From: Mercurialis annua
Lineage: Eukaryota; Streptophyta; Magnoliopsida; Malpighiales; Euphorbiaceae
Reading direction: 5' to 3'
Assembly: GCF_937616625.2 (NCBI RefSeq)
Contig: NC_065573.1
Location: 7,021,001-7,085,000, forward strand
DNA: 64,000 nt
In this document: one piece after another, positions 1 through 14,500 of the stretch
Layout: every line of letters starts with the position of its first letter
Numbering within the stretch: position 1 is the stretch's first letter
Program-made: the position numbers and the translations under genes
The notes under the pieces: model-generated
Seen by the model: only the letters and a program-made list of their open reading frames with translations
Told to the model about the DNA's origin: nothing
The model's database searches: none

Positions 1-10
1 TAAAAAGGTG

Positions 11-3000
11 AAACACTTGGATTTGTTTCATATCGTTTTGAAACGTTTTGTTTTGTTTCGTAACGTTTGGATTTGTTTCATTACGTTTGTAAACGTTTGG
101 CTTAAATCGCTAAAAAAGTAAAACGTTTGGATTTGCTTCTAACGTTTGGAAACGTTTGTTTTAAATCTCTAAAAAGGTGAAACATTTGGATTTGTTTCAT
201 AACGTTTGTAAACGTTTGGCTTAAATTGCTAAAACGTGTTTCGTAACTTTTAAACGTTTGGATTAGTTTCGTAACGTTTGGAAACGTTTGGCTTAAATCG
301 CTAAAAAAGTGAACTTCGTAACGTTTGTAAAAGTTTGGCTTAAATCGCTAAAAAGGTGAATCGTTTGGATTCGATTCGTAACGTTTGTAAACGTTTGGCT
401 TAAATCGCTAAAAAGGTAAAACGTTTGGATTTGTTTCTTAACGTTTGTAAACGTTTGGTTCAATCGCTAAAAAGGTGAAATGTTTGGATTCGTTTCGTTG
501 CGTTTCTAAACGTTTGGCATAAATCGCTAAAAAGGCGAAACGTTCGGAATGGTTTCGTAACATTTTAAACGTTTGGCTTAAATCGCTAAAACGAGGAAAC
601 ATTTGGATTTGTTTCGTAACGTTTGTAAATGTTTGGCTTAAATTGCTAAAAAGCTGAAACGTTTGGCTTAAATCGCTAAAAAGGGGAAACCTTTGGATTT
701 GTTTCGTAACATTTGTAAACGTTTGGCTTAAATCGCTAAAAGGGTGAAACGTTTGAATTTGTTTCGTAACGCTTGTAAACATTTGGCTTAAATCGCTAAA
801 AAAGGGAAACATTTGCATTTGTTTTGTAATGTTTGTAAACGTTTGGCTTAAATCGCTAAAAAGGTGAAACGCTTGGATTTGTTTCGTAATGTTTGTAAAC
901 CTTTGGCTTAAATTGCTAAAAAGGTGAAACGTTTGGATTTGTTTTGTAAAGTTTGTAAACGTTTGGCTTAAATTTCTAAAAAGGTGAATCACTTGGATTT
1001 GTTTCGTAACGTTTGTAAACGTTTGGCTTAAATTATTAAAAAGGTGAAATGCTTGAATTTATTTCTAAACGTTTGTAAACGTTTGGCTTAAATTGATAAA
1101 AAGGTGAAACGCTTGATTTTATTTCACAACGTTTGTAAAGGTTTGCCTTAAATCGCTAAAAATGTGAAACGTTTGGATTTGTTTCGTAACATTTTGAACA
1201 TTTGGTTTTGTTTCGTAACGTTTGTATACTTTTGGCTTATATTGCTAAAAAGGTGAAACGTTTGGATTTGTTTCGTAACGTTTGTATACTTTTGGCTTAT
1301 ATTGCTAAAAAGGTGAAACGTTTGGATTTGTTTCGTAACGTTTGTAAACATTTGGCTTAAATTGCTAAAAAGGCAAAACGTTTAGATTTGTTTCGAAATG
1401 TTTGTAAACGTTTGGCTTTAATCTCTAAAAAGGTGGAATGTTTGGATTTGTTTCGTAACGTTTGTCAACGTTTGGCTTCAATCGCTAAAAAGGCGAAACA
1501 TTTTCATTTGTTTCGTAACGTTTGTACACGTTTGGCTTAAATTGCTAAAAAGGTGAAACACTTGGATTTGCTTCGTAACGTTTGTCAACGTTTGGCCAAA
1601 ATCTCTAAAAAGGTGAAACATTTGCATTTGTTTCGTAACGTTTTTAAACGTTTGGCTTACATTGCTAAAAAGGTGAAACGCTTGGATTTGTTTCGTAACA
1701 TTTGTAAATGTTTGGCTTAAATTGCTAAAAAGGGGAATCGTTTGGATTTGTTTCGTAACGGTTGTCAATGTTTGGCTTAAATCGCTAAAAAGGGTAAACG
1801 TTTAGATTTGTTCCATAACGTTTATAAACGTTTGGCTTAAATTGCAAAAAAGGTGAAACGCTTGGTTTTGTTTCGTAACGTTTGTAGACGTTTGGCTTAA
1901 ATCGCTAAAAACGTGAAATGTTTGGATTTATTTCGTAAGGTTTTAAACGTTTGGTTTTATTTCGTAATGTTTGTAAACGTTTGGCTTAAATTTCCATAAA
2001 GGTGAAATGTTTGGATTAGTTTTAGTAACATTTTCAAACGTTTAGCTTAAGTCGCAAAAAAGCTGAAACTTTTGGATTTGCTTCGTAACGCTTGTAAACG
2101 TTTGGCCTAAATTGCTAAAAAGGGGAAATGTTTTGATTTGTTTCATAACGTTTGTAAACGTTTGGCTTAAATCGCGAAAAAGTGAAACGTTTGAATTTGT
2201 TTCGTAACGTTTGTAAACGTTTGGCTTAAATTGCTAAAAAGGCAAAACGTTTGTAAACGTTTGGCTTAAATCGCTGAAAAGGTGAAACGATAGTATTTGT
2301 TTCGTAACATTTGTAAAAGTTTGACTTAAATCGCTAAAAAGGTGACACATTTGGATTTGCTTCGTAACGTTTGTCAAAGTTTGGCTTCAACCGCTAAAAA
2401 TGTGAAATGTTTGCATTTGTTTCGTAACGTTTGTAAAAGATTAGCTTAAATTGCTAAAAAGGTGAAACGTTTGTATTTGTTTTGTAACTTTTGTAAATAT
2501 TTTGCTTAAATTGCTAAAAAGCTGAAACTCTTGGATTTGTTTCGTAACGTTTGTAAACGTCTGGCTTAAATTGCTAAAAAGGTGAAACGCTTGGATTTGT
2601 TTCGTAACGTTTGTAAACGTCTGGCTTAAATTGCTAAAAAGGTGAAACGCTTGCATTTGTTTCGTACATTTGTATACGTTTGCTTTTGTTTCGTAACTTT
2701 TGGATTTGTTTTGTAACGTTTGTAAACGTTTTGCTTAAATTGCTAAAAAGGTAAAACGTTTGGATTTGTTTCGTAACTTTGGCTTAAATCGGGAAAAAGG
2801 TGAAACGTTTGGATTTGTTTCATAACGTCTGTAAACATTTGGGTTAAATCGCTAAATAGATAAAAGGTTTTGTTTAAATTGGTAAAACTGTGAAACACTT
2901 GGATTTGTTTTGTAGCATTTTAAACGTGTGGTTTTGTTTCGTAATGTTTGTAAACGTTTGGCCTACATCGCAAAAAAGGTGAAACTTCCCGTTTTCTTTC

Positions 3001-3908
3001 GAACGTTTGTAAACGTTTGGCTTAAATCGCTAAAAAGGTGAAATGTTTGGACTTGTTTCGTAACATTTGTAAACGTTTGCCTTAAATCGATAAAAAGTTG
3101 AAACGTTTGGATTTGTTACATAACGTTTGTAAACGTTTGGCTTTATTCGCCAAAAAGATAAAACATTTCGATTTTTTTCGCAACGTTTATAAACCGTTTG
3201 GCTTAACTTGCTAAAAAGGTGAAACACTTGGATTTGTTTCGTAACGTTTTAAACGTTTGGTATGGTTTCATAATGTTTGTAAATGTTTAGCTTAAATCGC
3301 GAAAAAGGGTAAACGTCCTATTTTGTTTCGCAACGTTTGTAAACGTTTGGCTTTAATCGCTAAACAGGGGAAACGTTTGGATTTGTTTCGTAACATTTTT
3401 CAACGTTTGGCTTAAATCGCTAAAAAAGGGAAACGCTTGCATTTGTTTTGTAACATTTGTAAACGTTTGGCTTAAATCGCTAAAAATGTAAAACGTTTGG
3501 ATTTGTTTCGTAACGTGTGTAAACGTTTGGCTTAAATCGCTAAAATGGTGAAACATTTGGATTTGTTGCGTAACGTCTGTAAACGTTTGGCTTGAATTGC
3601 TAAAAAGGTTAAACGTTTGGTTTTGTTTCATAACGTTTATAAACGTTTGGCTTAAATCGCTAAAAAGGTGAAACGTTTTGATTTTCTTCGTTTAGTTTGT
3701 AAACGTTTATTTTAATTGCTAAAAAGGTAAAACATTTAGTTTGTTTTGTAACGTTTGTAAACGTTCAGCTTAAATCGCTAAAAAGGCAAAACGTTTGGAT
3801 TTGTTTCGTAACATTTGTAAACGTTTTGCTTAAATTGCTATAAAGGTGAAATGCTTGGATTTGTTTCGTAACGTTTGTAAACGTTTGGCTTGTATTGCTA
3901 AAAAGGTG
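11..3908. repeat. Higher-order unit A1 (3,898 bp)
   Basis: This is the first unit that is complete in the window, opened by the marker monomer whose sequence TTTCATATCGTTTTGAAACG is unique within a unit. A-type features are TTTGGTTCAATCGC near 450 and TTTGTAAAGGTTTGCC near 1131. Near 1200-1320 one monomer with the variant TTTGTATACTTTTGG is duplicated in tandem. A 2-bp deletion giving GCTTCTAACG at about 136 is shared only with unit A4. Confidence 0.85.
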
Positions 3909-6900
3909 AAACACTTGGATTTGTTTCATATCGTTTTGAAACGTTTTGTTTTGTTCCGTAACATTTGGATTTGTTTCATTACGTTTGTAAACGTTTGGCT
4001 TAAATCGCTAAAAAAGTGAAACGTTTGGATTTGCTTCGTAACGTTTGGAAACGTTTGTTTTAAATCTCTAAAAAGGTGAAACATTTGGATTTGTTTCATA
4101 ACGTTTGTAAACGTTTGGCTTAAATTGCTAAAACGTGTTTCGTAACTTTTAAACGTTTGGATTAGTTTCGTAACGTTTGGAAACGTTTGGCTTAAATCGC
4201 TAAAAAAGTGAACTTCGTAACGTTTGTAAAAGTTTGGCTTAAATCGCTAAAAAGGTGAATCGTTTGGATTCGATTCGTAACGTTTGTAAACGTTTGGCTT
4301 AAATCGCTAAAAAGGGAAAACGTTTGGATTTGTTTCGTAATGTTTGTAAACGTTCGGTTCAATCGCTAAAAAGGTGAAATGTTTAGATTCGTTTCGTTGC
4401 ATTTCTAAACGTTTGGCATAAATCGCTAAAAAGGCGAAACGTTCGGATTGGTTTCGTAACATTTTAAACGTTTGGCTTAAATCGCTAAAATGAGGAAACA
4501 TTTGGATTTGTTTCGTAATGTTTGTAAATGTTTGGTTTAAATCGCTAAAAAGGTGAAACGTTTGGCTTAAATCGCTAAAAAGGGGAAACAATTGGATTTG
4601 TTTCGTAACATTTGTAAACGTTTGGCTTAAATCGCTAAAAGGGTGAAACGTTTGAATTTGTTTCGTAACGCTTGTAAACGTTTGGCTTAAATCGCTAAAA
4701 AAGGGAAACATTTGCATTTGTTTTGTATTGTTTGTAAACGTTTGGCTTAAATCGCTAAAAAGGTGAAACGCTTGGATTTGTTTCGTAACGTTTGTAAACC
4801 TTTGGCTTAAATTGCTAAAAAGGTGAAACGTTTGGATTTGTTTTGTAAAGTTTGTAAACGTTTGACTTAAATTGCTAAAAAAGTGAAACACTTGGATTTG
4901 TTTCGTACCGTTTGTAAACGTTTGGCTTAAATTATTAAAAAGGTGAAACGCTTGAATTTATTTCTAAACGTTTGTAAACATTTGGCTTAAATTGCTAAAA
5001 AAGGCGAAATGCTTGGAATTCTTTCGTAACGTTTGTAAACGTTTGGCTTAAATTGCTAAAAAGGTGAAACGCTTGATTTTGTTTCATAACGTTTGTAGAG
5101 GTTTGCCTTAAATCGCTAAAAATGTGAAACGTTTGGATTTGTTTCGTAACATTTTGATCATTTGGTTTTGTTTCGTAACGTTTGTAAACTTTTGGCTTAA
5201 ATTGCTAAAAAGGTGAAACGTTTGGATTTGTTTCGTAACGTTTGTAAACATTTGGCTTAAATTGCTAAAAAGGCAAAACGTTTAGATTTGTTTCGAAATG
5301 TTTGTAAACGTTTGGCTTTAATCTCTAAAAAGGTGGAATGTTTGGATTTGTTTCGTAATGTTTGTCAACGTTTGGCTTTAATCGCTAAAAAGGCGGAACA
5401 TTTTCATTTGTTTCGTAACGTTTGTAAACGTTTGGCTTAAATTGCAAAAAAGGTGAAACACTTGGATTTGCTTCGTAACGTTTGTCAACGTTTGGCCCAA
5501 ATCTCTAAAAAGGTGAAACATTTGCATTTGTTTCGTAACGTTTTTAAACGTTTGGCTTACATTGCTAAAAAGGTGAAACGCTTAGATTTGTTTCGTAACA
5601 TTTGTAAATGTTTGGCTTAAATCGCTAAAAAGGGTAAACGTTTAGATTTGTTCCATAACGTTTATAAACGTTTGGCTTAAATTGTGAAAGAGGTGAAACG
5701 CTTGGTTTTGTTTTGTAATGTTTGTAGACGTTTGGCTTAAATCGCTAAAAACATGAAATGTTTGGATTTATTTCGTAAGGTTTTAAACGTTTGGTTTTGT
5801 TTCGTAATGTTTGTAAACGTTTGGCTTAAATTTCCATAAAGGTGAAATGTTTGGATTAGTATTGGTAACATTTTCAAACGTTTAGCTTAAGTCGCTAAAA
5901 AGCTGGAACTTTTGGATTTGCTTCGTAACGCTTGTAAACGTTTGGCCTAAATCGCTAAAAAGGTGAAACGTTTGGATTTGTTTCATAACGTTTGTAAACG
6001 TTTGGCTTAAATTGCGAAAAAGTTAAACGTTTGAATTTGTTTCGTAACGTTTGTAAACGTTTGGCTTAAATTGCTAAAGAGGCAAAACGTTTGTAAACGT
6101 TTGGCTTAAATCGCTGAAAAGGTGAAACGATAGTATTTGTTTCGTAACATTTGTAAAAATTTGGCTTAAATCGCTAAAAAGGTGACACATTTGGATTTGC
6201 TTCGTAACGTTTGTCAAAGTTTGTCTTCAACCGCTAAAAATGTGAAACGTTTGCATTTGTTTCGTAACGTTTGTAAACGTTTGGCTTAAATTGCTAAAAA
6301 GGTCAAACACTTGGATTTGTTTCGTAACGTTTGTAAATGTTTGGCTTAAATTGCTAAAAATGTGAAACGTGTGTATTTGTTTTGTAACTTTTGTAAATAT
6401 TTTGCTTAAATTGCTAAAAAGCTGAAACTCTTGGATTTGTTTCGTAACGTTTGTAAACGTCTGGCTTAAATTGCTTAAAAGGTGAAACGCTTGCATTTGT
6501 TTCGTACATTTGTAAACGTTTGGTTTTGTTTCGTAACTTTTCGATTTATTTTGTAACGTTTGTAAACGTTTTGCTTAAATTGCTAAAAAGGTAAAACGTT
6601 TGGATTTATTTCGTAACGTTTGGCTTAAATCGGGAAAAAGGTGAAACGTTTGGATTTGTTTCATAACGTCTGTAAACATTTGGGTTAAATCGCTAAATAG
6701 ATAAAAGGTTTTGTTTAAATTGCTAAAAATGTGAAACACTTGGATTTGTTTTGTAGCATTTTAAACGTGTGGTTTTGTTTCGTAATGATTGTAAACGTTT
6801 GGCCTACATCGCAAAAAAGGTGAAACTTCCCGTTTTCTTTCGAACGTTTGTAAACGTTTGGCTTAAATCGCTAAAAAGGTGAAATGTTTGGATTTGTTTC

Positions 6901-7749
6901 GTAACATTTGTAAACATTTGCCTTAAATCGATAAAAAGTTGAAACGTTTGGATTTGTTACATAACGTTTGTAAACGTTTGGCTTTATTCGCCAAAAAGAT
7001 AAAACATTTGGATTTGTTTCGCAAAGTTTATAAACCGTTTGGCTTAAATTGCTAAAATGGTGAAACGCTTGGATTTGTTTCGTAACGTTTTAAACGTTTG
7101 GTATGGTTTCATAATGTTTATAAATGTTTAGCTTAAATCGCGAAAAAGGGTAAACGTCATGTTTTGTTTCGCAACATTTGTAAACGTTTGGCTTAAATCG
7201 CTAAAAAGGTGAAACGTTTGGATTTGTTTCGTAACATTTTTCAACGTTTGGCTTAAATCGCTAAAAAAGTGAAACGCTTGCATTTGTTTTGTAACATTTG
7301 TAAACGTTTGGCTTAAATCGCTAAAAATGTAAAACGTTTGGATTTGTTTCATAACGTGTGTAAACGTTTGGCTTAAATCGCTAAAAAGGTGAAACGTTTG
7401 GATTTGTTGCGTAACGTCTGTAAACGTTTGGCTTGAATTGCTAAAAAGGTTAAACGTTTGGTTTTGTTTCATAACGTTTGTAAACATTTGGCTTAAATCG
7501 CTAAAAAGGTGAAATGTTTTGATTTTCTTTGTTTAGTTTGTAAACGTTTATTTTAATTGCTAAAAAGGTGAAACGTTTAGTTTGTTTTGTAACGTTTGTA
7601 AACGTTCAGCTTAAATCACTAAAAAGGCAAAACGTTTGGATTTGTTTCGTAACATTTGTAAACGTTTTGCTCAAATTGCTAAAAAGGTGAAATGCTTGGA
7701 TTTGTTTTGTAACGTTTGTAAACGTTTGGCTTGTATTGCTAAAAAGGTG
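3909..7749. repeat. Higher-order unit B1 (3,841 bp)
   Basis: The B type is recognised by TTTGTAGAGGTTTGCC near 5090 and by TTTTGATCATTTGG near 5153, both repeated in the later B units. One 60-bp monomer present in A and C units is missing near 5600. It does not carry the deletion of about 664 bp seen in B2 and B3, so it is the fuller version of this unit type. Confidence 0.82.
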
Positions 7750-10700
7750 AAACACTTGGATTTGTTTCATATCGTTTTGAAACGTTTTGCTTTGTTTCGT
7801 AACGTTTGGATTTGTTTCATTACGTTTGTAAACGTTTGGCTTAAATCGCTAAAAAAGTGAAACGTTTGGATTTGCTTCGCAACGTTTGGAAACGTTTGTA
7901 TTAAATCTCTAAAAAGGTGAAACATTTGGAATTGTTTCATAACTTTTGTAAACATTTGGGTTAAATTGCTAAAACGTGTTTCGTAACTTTTAAACGTTTG
8001 GATTAGTTTCGTAACGTTTGGAAACGTTTGGCTTAAATCGCTAAAAAAGTGAACTTCGTAACATTTGTAAAAGTTTGGCTTAAATCGCTAAAAAGGTGAA
8101 TCGTTTGGATTCGATTCGTAAAGTTTGTAAACGTTTGGCTTAAATCGCTAAAAAGGTAAAACGTTTGGATTTGTTTCGTAACGTTTGTAAACGTTTCGCT
8201 TCAATCGCTAAAAAGGTGAAATGTTTGGATTCGTTTCGTTGCGTTTCTAAACGTTTGGCATAAATCGCTAAAAAGGCAAAACATTCGGATTGGTTTCGTA
8301 ACATTTTTAAACGTTTGGCTTAAATCGCTAAAATGAGGAAACATTTGGATTTGTTTCGTAACATTTGTAAATGTTTGGCTTAAATCGCTAAAAAGGTGAA
8401 ACGTTTGGCTTAAATCGCTAAAAAGGGGAAACATTTGGATTTGTTTCGTAACATTAGTAAACGTTTGGCTTAAATCGCTAAAAGGGTGAAACGTTTAAAT
8501 TTGTTTCGTAACGCTTGTAAACCTTTGGCTTAAATCGCTAAAAAAGGGAAACATTTGCATTTGTTTTGTAATTTTTGTAAACGTTTGGCTTAAATCGCTA
8601 AAAAGGTGAAATGCTTGGATTTGTTTCGTAACGTTTGTAAACCTTTGGCTTAAATTGCTAAAAAGGTAAAACGTTTGGATTTGTTTTGTAAAGTTTGTAA
8701 ACGTTTGACTTAAATTGCTAAAAAGGTGGAACACTTGGATTTGTTTCGTAACGTTTGTAAACGTTTGGCTTAAATTATTAAAAAGGTGAAACGCTTGAAT
8801 TTATTTCTAAACGTTTGTAAACATTTGGTTTAAATTGCTAAAAAAGGCGAAATGCTTGGATTTCTTTCGTAACGTTTGTAAACGTTTGGCTTAAATTGCT
8901 AAAAAGGTGAAACGCTTAATTTTGTTTCATAACGTTAGTAAAGGTTTGCCTTAAATCGCTAAAAATGTGAAACGTTTGGATTTGTTTCGTAACATTTTGA
9001 ACATTTTGTTTTGTTTCGTAACGTTTGTAAACTTTTGGCTTAAATTGCTAAAAAGGTGAAACGTTTGGATTTGTTTCGTAACGTTTGTAAACATTTGGCT
9101 TAAATTGCTAATAAGGCAAAACATTTAGATTTGTTTCGAAATGTTTGTAAACGTTTGGCTTTAATCTCTAAAAAGGTGGAATGTTTGGATTTGTTTCGTA
9201 ACATTTGTCAACGTTTGGCTTTAATCGCTAAAAAGGCGAAACATTTTCATTTGTTTCGTAACGTTTGTAAACGTTTGGCTTAAATTGCTAAAAAGGTGAA
9301 ACATTTGGATTTGCTTCGTAACGTTTGTCAACGTTTGGCCAAAATCTCTAAAAAGTTGAAACGTTTGCATTTGTTTCGTAACGTTTTTAAACGTTTGGCT
9401 TACATTGCTAAAAAGGTGAAACGCTTGGATTTGTTTCATAACATTTGTAAATGTTTGGCTTAAATTGCTAAAAAGGGGAAACGTTTGGATTTGTTTCGTA
9501 ACGTTTGTCAATGTTTGGCTTAAATCGCTAAAAAGGGTAAACGTTTAGATTTGTTCCATAACGTTTATAAACGTTTGGCTTAAATTGGGAAAAAGGTGAA
9601 ACGCTTGGGTTTGTTTCGTAACGTATGTAGACGTTTGGCTTAAATCGCTAAAAACGTGAAATGTTTGGAGTTATTTCGTAAGGTTTTAAACGTTTGGTTT
9701 TGTTTCGTAATGTTTGTAAACGTTTGGCTTAAATTTCCAGAAAGGTGAAATGTTTGGATTAGCTTTGGTAACATTTTCAAACGTTTAGCTTAAGTCGCTA
9801 AAAATCTGAAACTTTTGGATTTGCTTCGTAACGCTTGTAAATGTTTGGCCTAAATCGCTAAAAAGGGGAAACGTTTGGATTTGTTTCATAACGTTTGTAA
9901 ACGTTTGGCTTAAATTGCTAAAAAGGCAAAACGTTTGTAAACGTTTGGCTTAAATCGCTGAAAAGGTTAAACGATAGTATTTGTTTCGTAACATTTGTAA
10001 AAGTTTGGCTTAAATCGCTATAAAGGTGACACATTTGGATTTGCTTCGTAACGTTTGTCAAAGTTTGGCTTCAACCGCTAAAAATGTGAAACGTTTGCAT
10101 TTGTTTCGTAACGTTTGTAAACGTTTGGCTTAAATTGCTAAAAAGGTCAAACACTTGGATTTGTTTCGTAACGTTTGTAAACGTGTGGCTTAAATTGCTA
10201 AAAAGGGGAAACGTTTGTATTTGTTTTGTAACTTTTGTAAATATTTTGCTTAAATTGCTAAAAAGCTGAAACTCTTGGATTTGTTTCGTAACGTTTGTAA
10301 ACGTCTGGCTTAAATTGCTAAAAAGGTGAAACGCTTGCATTTGTTTCGTACATTTTTATACGTTTGGTTTTGTTTCGTAACTTTTGGATTTGTTTTGTAA
10401 CGTTTGTAAACGTTTTGCTTAAATTGCTAAAAAGGTAAAACGTTTGGATTTGTTTCGTAACTTTGGCTTAAATCGGGAAAAAGGTGAAACGTTTGGATTT
10501 GTTTCATAACGTCTGTAAACATTTGGGTTAAATCGCTAAATAGATAAAAGGTTTTGTTTAAATTGCTAAAAATGTGAAACACTTGGATTTGTTTTGTAGC
10601 ATTTTAAACGTGTGGTTTTGTTTCGTAATGTTTGTAAACGTTTGGCCTACATCGCAAAAAAGGTGAAACTTCCCGTTTTCTTTCGAACGTTTGTAAACGT

Positions 10701-11592
10701 TTGGCTTAAATCGCTAAAAAGGTGAAATGTTTGGACTTGTTTCGTAACATTTGTAAACGTTTGCCTTAAATCGATAAAAAGTTGAAATGTTTGGATTTGT
10801 TACATAACGTTTGTAAACGTTTGGCTTTATTCGCCAAAAAGATAAAACATTTCGATTTGTTTCGCAACGTTTATAAACCGTTTGGCTTAAATTGCTAAAA
10901 AGGTGAAACACTTGGATTTGTTTCGTAACGTTTTAAACGTTTGGTATGGTTTCATAATGTTTGTAAATGTTTAGCTTAAATCGCGAAAAAGGGTAAACGT
11001 CCTGTTTTGTTTCGCAACGTTTGTAAACGTTTTGCTTAATTCGCTAAAAAGGTGAAACGTTTGGATTTGTTTCGTAACATTTTTCAACGTTTGGCTTAAA
11101 TCGCTAAAAAAGTGAAACGCTTGCATTTGTTTTGTAACATTTTTAAACGTTTGGCTTAAATCGCTAAAAATGTAAAACGTTTGGATTTGTTTCGTAACGT
11201 GTGTAAACGTTTGGCTTAAATTGCTAAAATGGTGAAACATTTGGATTTGTTTCGTAACGTCTGTAAACGTTTGGCTTGAATTGCTAAAAAGGTTAAACGT
11301 TTGATTTTGTTTCATAACGTTTGTAAACGTTTGGCTTAAATCTCTAAAAAGGTGAAACGTTTTGATTTTCTTCGTTTAGTTTGTAAACGTTTATTTTAAT
11401 TGCTAAAAAGGTGAAACATTTAGTTTGTTTTGTAACTTTTGTAAACGTTCAGCTTAAATCGCTAAAAAGGCAAAACGTTTGGATTTGTTTCGTAACATTT
11501 GTAAACGTTTTGCTTAAATTGCTAAAAAGGTGAAATGTTTGGATTTGTTTCGTAACATTTGTAAACGTTTGGCTTGTATTGCTAAAAAGGTG
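7750..11592. repeat. Higher-order unit C1 (3,843 bp)
   Basis: The C type is recognised by GCTTCGCAACGTTTGG followed by ACGTTTGTATTAAATC near 7874-7904, where A and B units read GCTTCGTAACG and TGTTTTAAATC. The same pair occurs in the later C units near 21137 and 32168. The unit also has the full CTTCAATCGC near 8198, where A and B units lack two bases. Confidence 0.82.
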
Positions 11593-14500
11593 AAACACTT
11601 GGATTTGTTTCATATCGTTTTGAAACGTTTTGTTTTGTTTCGTAACGTTTGGATTTGTTTCATTACGTTTGTAAACGTTTGGCTTAAATCGCTAAAAAAG
11701 TGAAACGTTTGGATTTGCTTCGTAACGTTTGGAAACGTTTGTTTTAAATCTCTAAAAAGGTGAAACATTTGGATTTGTTTCATAACGTTTGTAAACGTTT
11801 GGCTTAAATTTCTAAAACGTGTTTCGTAACTTTTAAACGTTTGGATTAGTTTCGTAACGTTTGGAAACGTTTGGCTTAAATCGCTAAAAAAGTGAACTTC
11901 GTAACGTTTGTAAAAGTTTGGCTTAAATCGCTAAAAAGGTGAATCGTTTGGATTCGATTCGTAACGTTTGTAAACGTTTGGCTTAAATCGCTAAAAAGGT
12001 AAAACGTTTGGATTTGTTTCTTAACGTTTGTAAACGTTTGGTTCAATCGCTAAAAAGGTGAAATGTTTGGATTCGTTTCGTTGCGTTTCTAAACGTTTGG
12101 CATAAATCGCTAAAAAGGCGAAATGTTCGGATTGGTTTCGTAACATTTTAAACGTTTGGCTTAAATCGCTAAAATGAGGAAACATTTGGATTTGTTTCGT
12201 AACGTTTGTAAATGTTTGGCTTAAATCGCTAAAAAGCTGAAACGTTTGGCTTAAATCGCTAAAAAGGGGAAACCTTTGGATTTGTTTCGTAACATTTGTA
12301 AACGTTTGGCTTAAATCGCTAAAAGGGTGAAACGTTTGAATTTGTTTCGTAACGCTGGTAAACGTTTGGCTTAAATCGCTAAAAAAAGGGAAAAATTTGC
12401 ATTTGTTTTGTAATGTTTGTAAACGTTTGGCTTAAATCGCTAAAAAGGTGAAACGCTTGGATTTGTTTCGTAACGTTTGTAAACCTTTGGCTTAAATTGC
12501 TAAAAAGGTGAAACGTTTGGATTTGTTTTGTAAAGTTTGTAAACGTTTGGCTTAAATTTCTAAAAAGGTGAAACACTTGGATTTGTTTCGTAACGTTTGT
12601 TAACGTTTGGCTTAAATTATTAAAAAGGTGATACGCTTGAATTTATTTCTAAACGTTTGTAAACATTTTGTTTAAATTGCTAAAAAAGGCGAAATGCTTG
12701 GATTTCTTTCGTAACGTTTGTAAACGTTTGGCTTAAATTGCTAAAAAGGTGAAACGCTTGATTTTATTTCATAACGTTTGTAAAGGTTTGCCTTAAATCG
12801 CTAAAAATGTGAAACGTTTGGATTTGTTTCGTAACATTTTAAACATTTGGTTTTGTTTCGTAACGTTTGTAAACTTTTGGCTTATATTGCTAAAAAGGTG
12901 AAACGTTTGGATTTGTTTCGTAACGTTTGTAAACATTTGGCTTAAATTGCTAAAAAGGCAAAACGTTTAGATTTGTTTCGAAATGTTTGTAAACGTTTGG
13001 CTTTAATCTCTAAAAAGGTGGAATGTTTGGATTTGTTTCGTAATGTTTGTCAACGTTTGGCTTTAATCGCTAAAAAGGCGAAACATTTTCATTTGTTTCG
13101 TAACGTTTGTAAACGTTTGGCTTAAATTGCTTAAAAGGTGAAACACTTGGATTTGCTTCGTAACGTTTGTCAACGTTTGGCCAAAATCTCTAAAAAGGGG
13201 AAACGTTTGCATTCGTTTCGTTGCGTTTTTAAAAGTTTGGCTTACATTGCTAAAAAGGTGAAACGCTTGGATTTGTTTCGTAACATTTGTAAATGTTTGG
13301 CTTAAATTTCTAAAAAGGGGAAACGTTTGGATTTGTTTCGTAACGTTTGTCAATGTTTGGCTTAAATCGCTAAAAAGCTGAAACGTTTGGCTTAAATCGC
13401 TAAAAAGGGGAAACCTTTGGATTTGTTTCGTAACATTTGTAAACGTTTGGCTTAAATCGCTAAAAGGGTGAAACGTTTGAATTTGTTTCGTAACGCTTGT
13501 AAACGTTTGGCTTAAATCGCTAAAAAAGGGAAACATTTGCATTTGTTTTGTAATGTTTGTAAACGTTTGGCTTAAATCGCTAAAAAGGTGAAACGCTTGG
13601 ATTTGTTTCGTAACGTTTGTAAACCTTTGGCTTAAATTGCTAAAAAGGTGAAACGTTTGGATTTGTTTTGTAAAGTTTGTAAACGTTTGGCTTAAATTTC
13701 TAAAAAGGTGAAACACTTGGATTTGTTTCGTAACGTTTGTTAACGTTTGGCTTAAATTATTAAAAAGGTGATACGCTTGAATTTATTTCTAAACGTTTGT
13801 AAACATTTTGTTTAAATTGCTAAAAAAGGCGAAATGCTTGGATTTCTTTCGTAACGTTTGTAAACGTTTGGCTTAAATTGCTAAAAAGGTGAAACGCTTG
13901 ATTTTATTTCATAACGTTTGTAAAGGTTTGCCTTAAATCGCTAAAAATGTGAAACGTTTGGATTTGTTTCGTAACATTTTAAACATTTGGTTTTGTTTCG
14001 TAACGTTTGTAAACTTTTGGCTTATATTGCTAAAAAGGTGAAACGTTTGGATTTGTTTCGTAACGTTTGTAAACATTTGGCTTAAATTGCTAAAAAGGCA
14101 AAACGTTTAGATTTGTTTCGAAATGTTTGTAAACGTTTGGCTTTAATCTCTAAAAAGGTGGAATGTTTGGATTTGTTTCGTAATGTTTGTCAACGTTTGG
14201 CTTTAATCGCTAAAAAGGCGAAACATTTTCATTTGTTTCGTAACGTTTGTAAACGTTTGGCTTAAATTGCTTAAAAGGTGAAACACTTGGATTTGCTTCG
14301 TAACGTTTGTCAACGTTTGGCCAAAATCTCTAAAAAGGGGAAACGTTTGCATTCGTTTCGTTGCGTTTTTAAAAGTTTGGCTTACATTGCTAAAAAGGTG
14401 AAACGCTTGGATTTGTTTCGTAACATTTGTAAATGTTTGGCTTAAATTACTAAAAAGGGGAAACGTTTGGATTTGTTTCGTAACGTTTGTCAATGTTTGG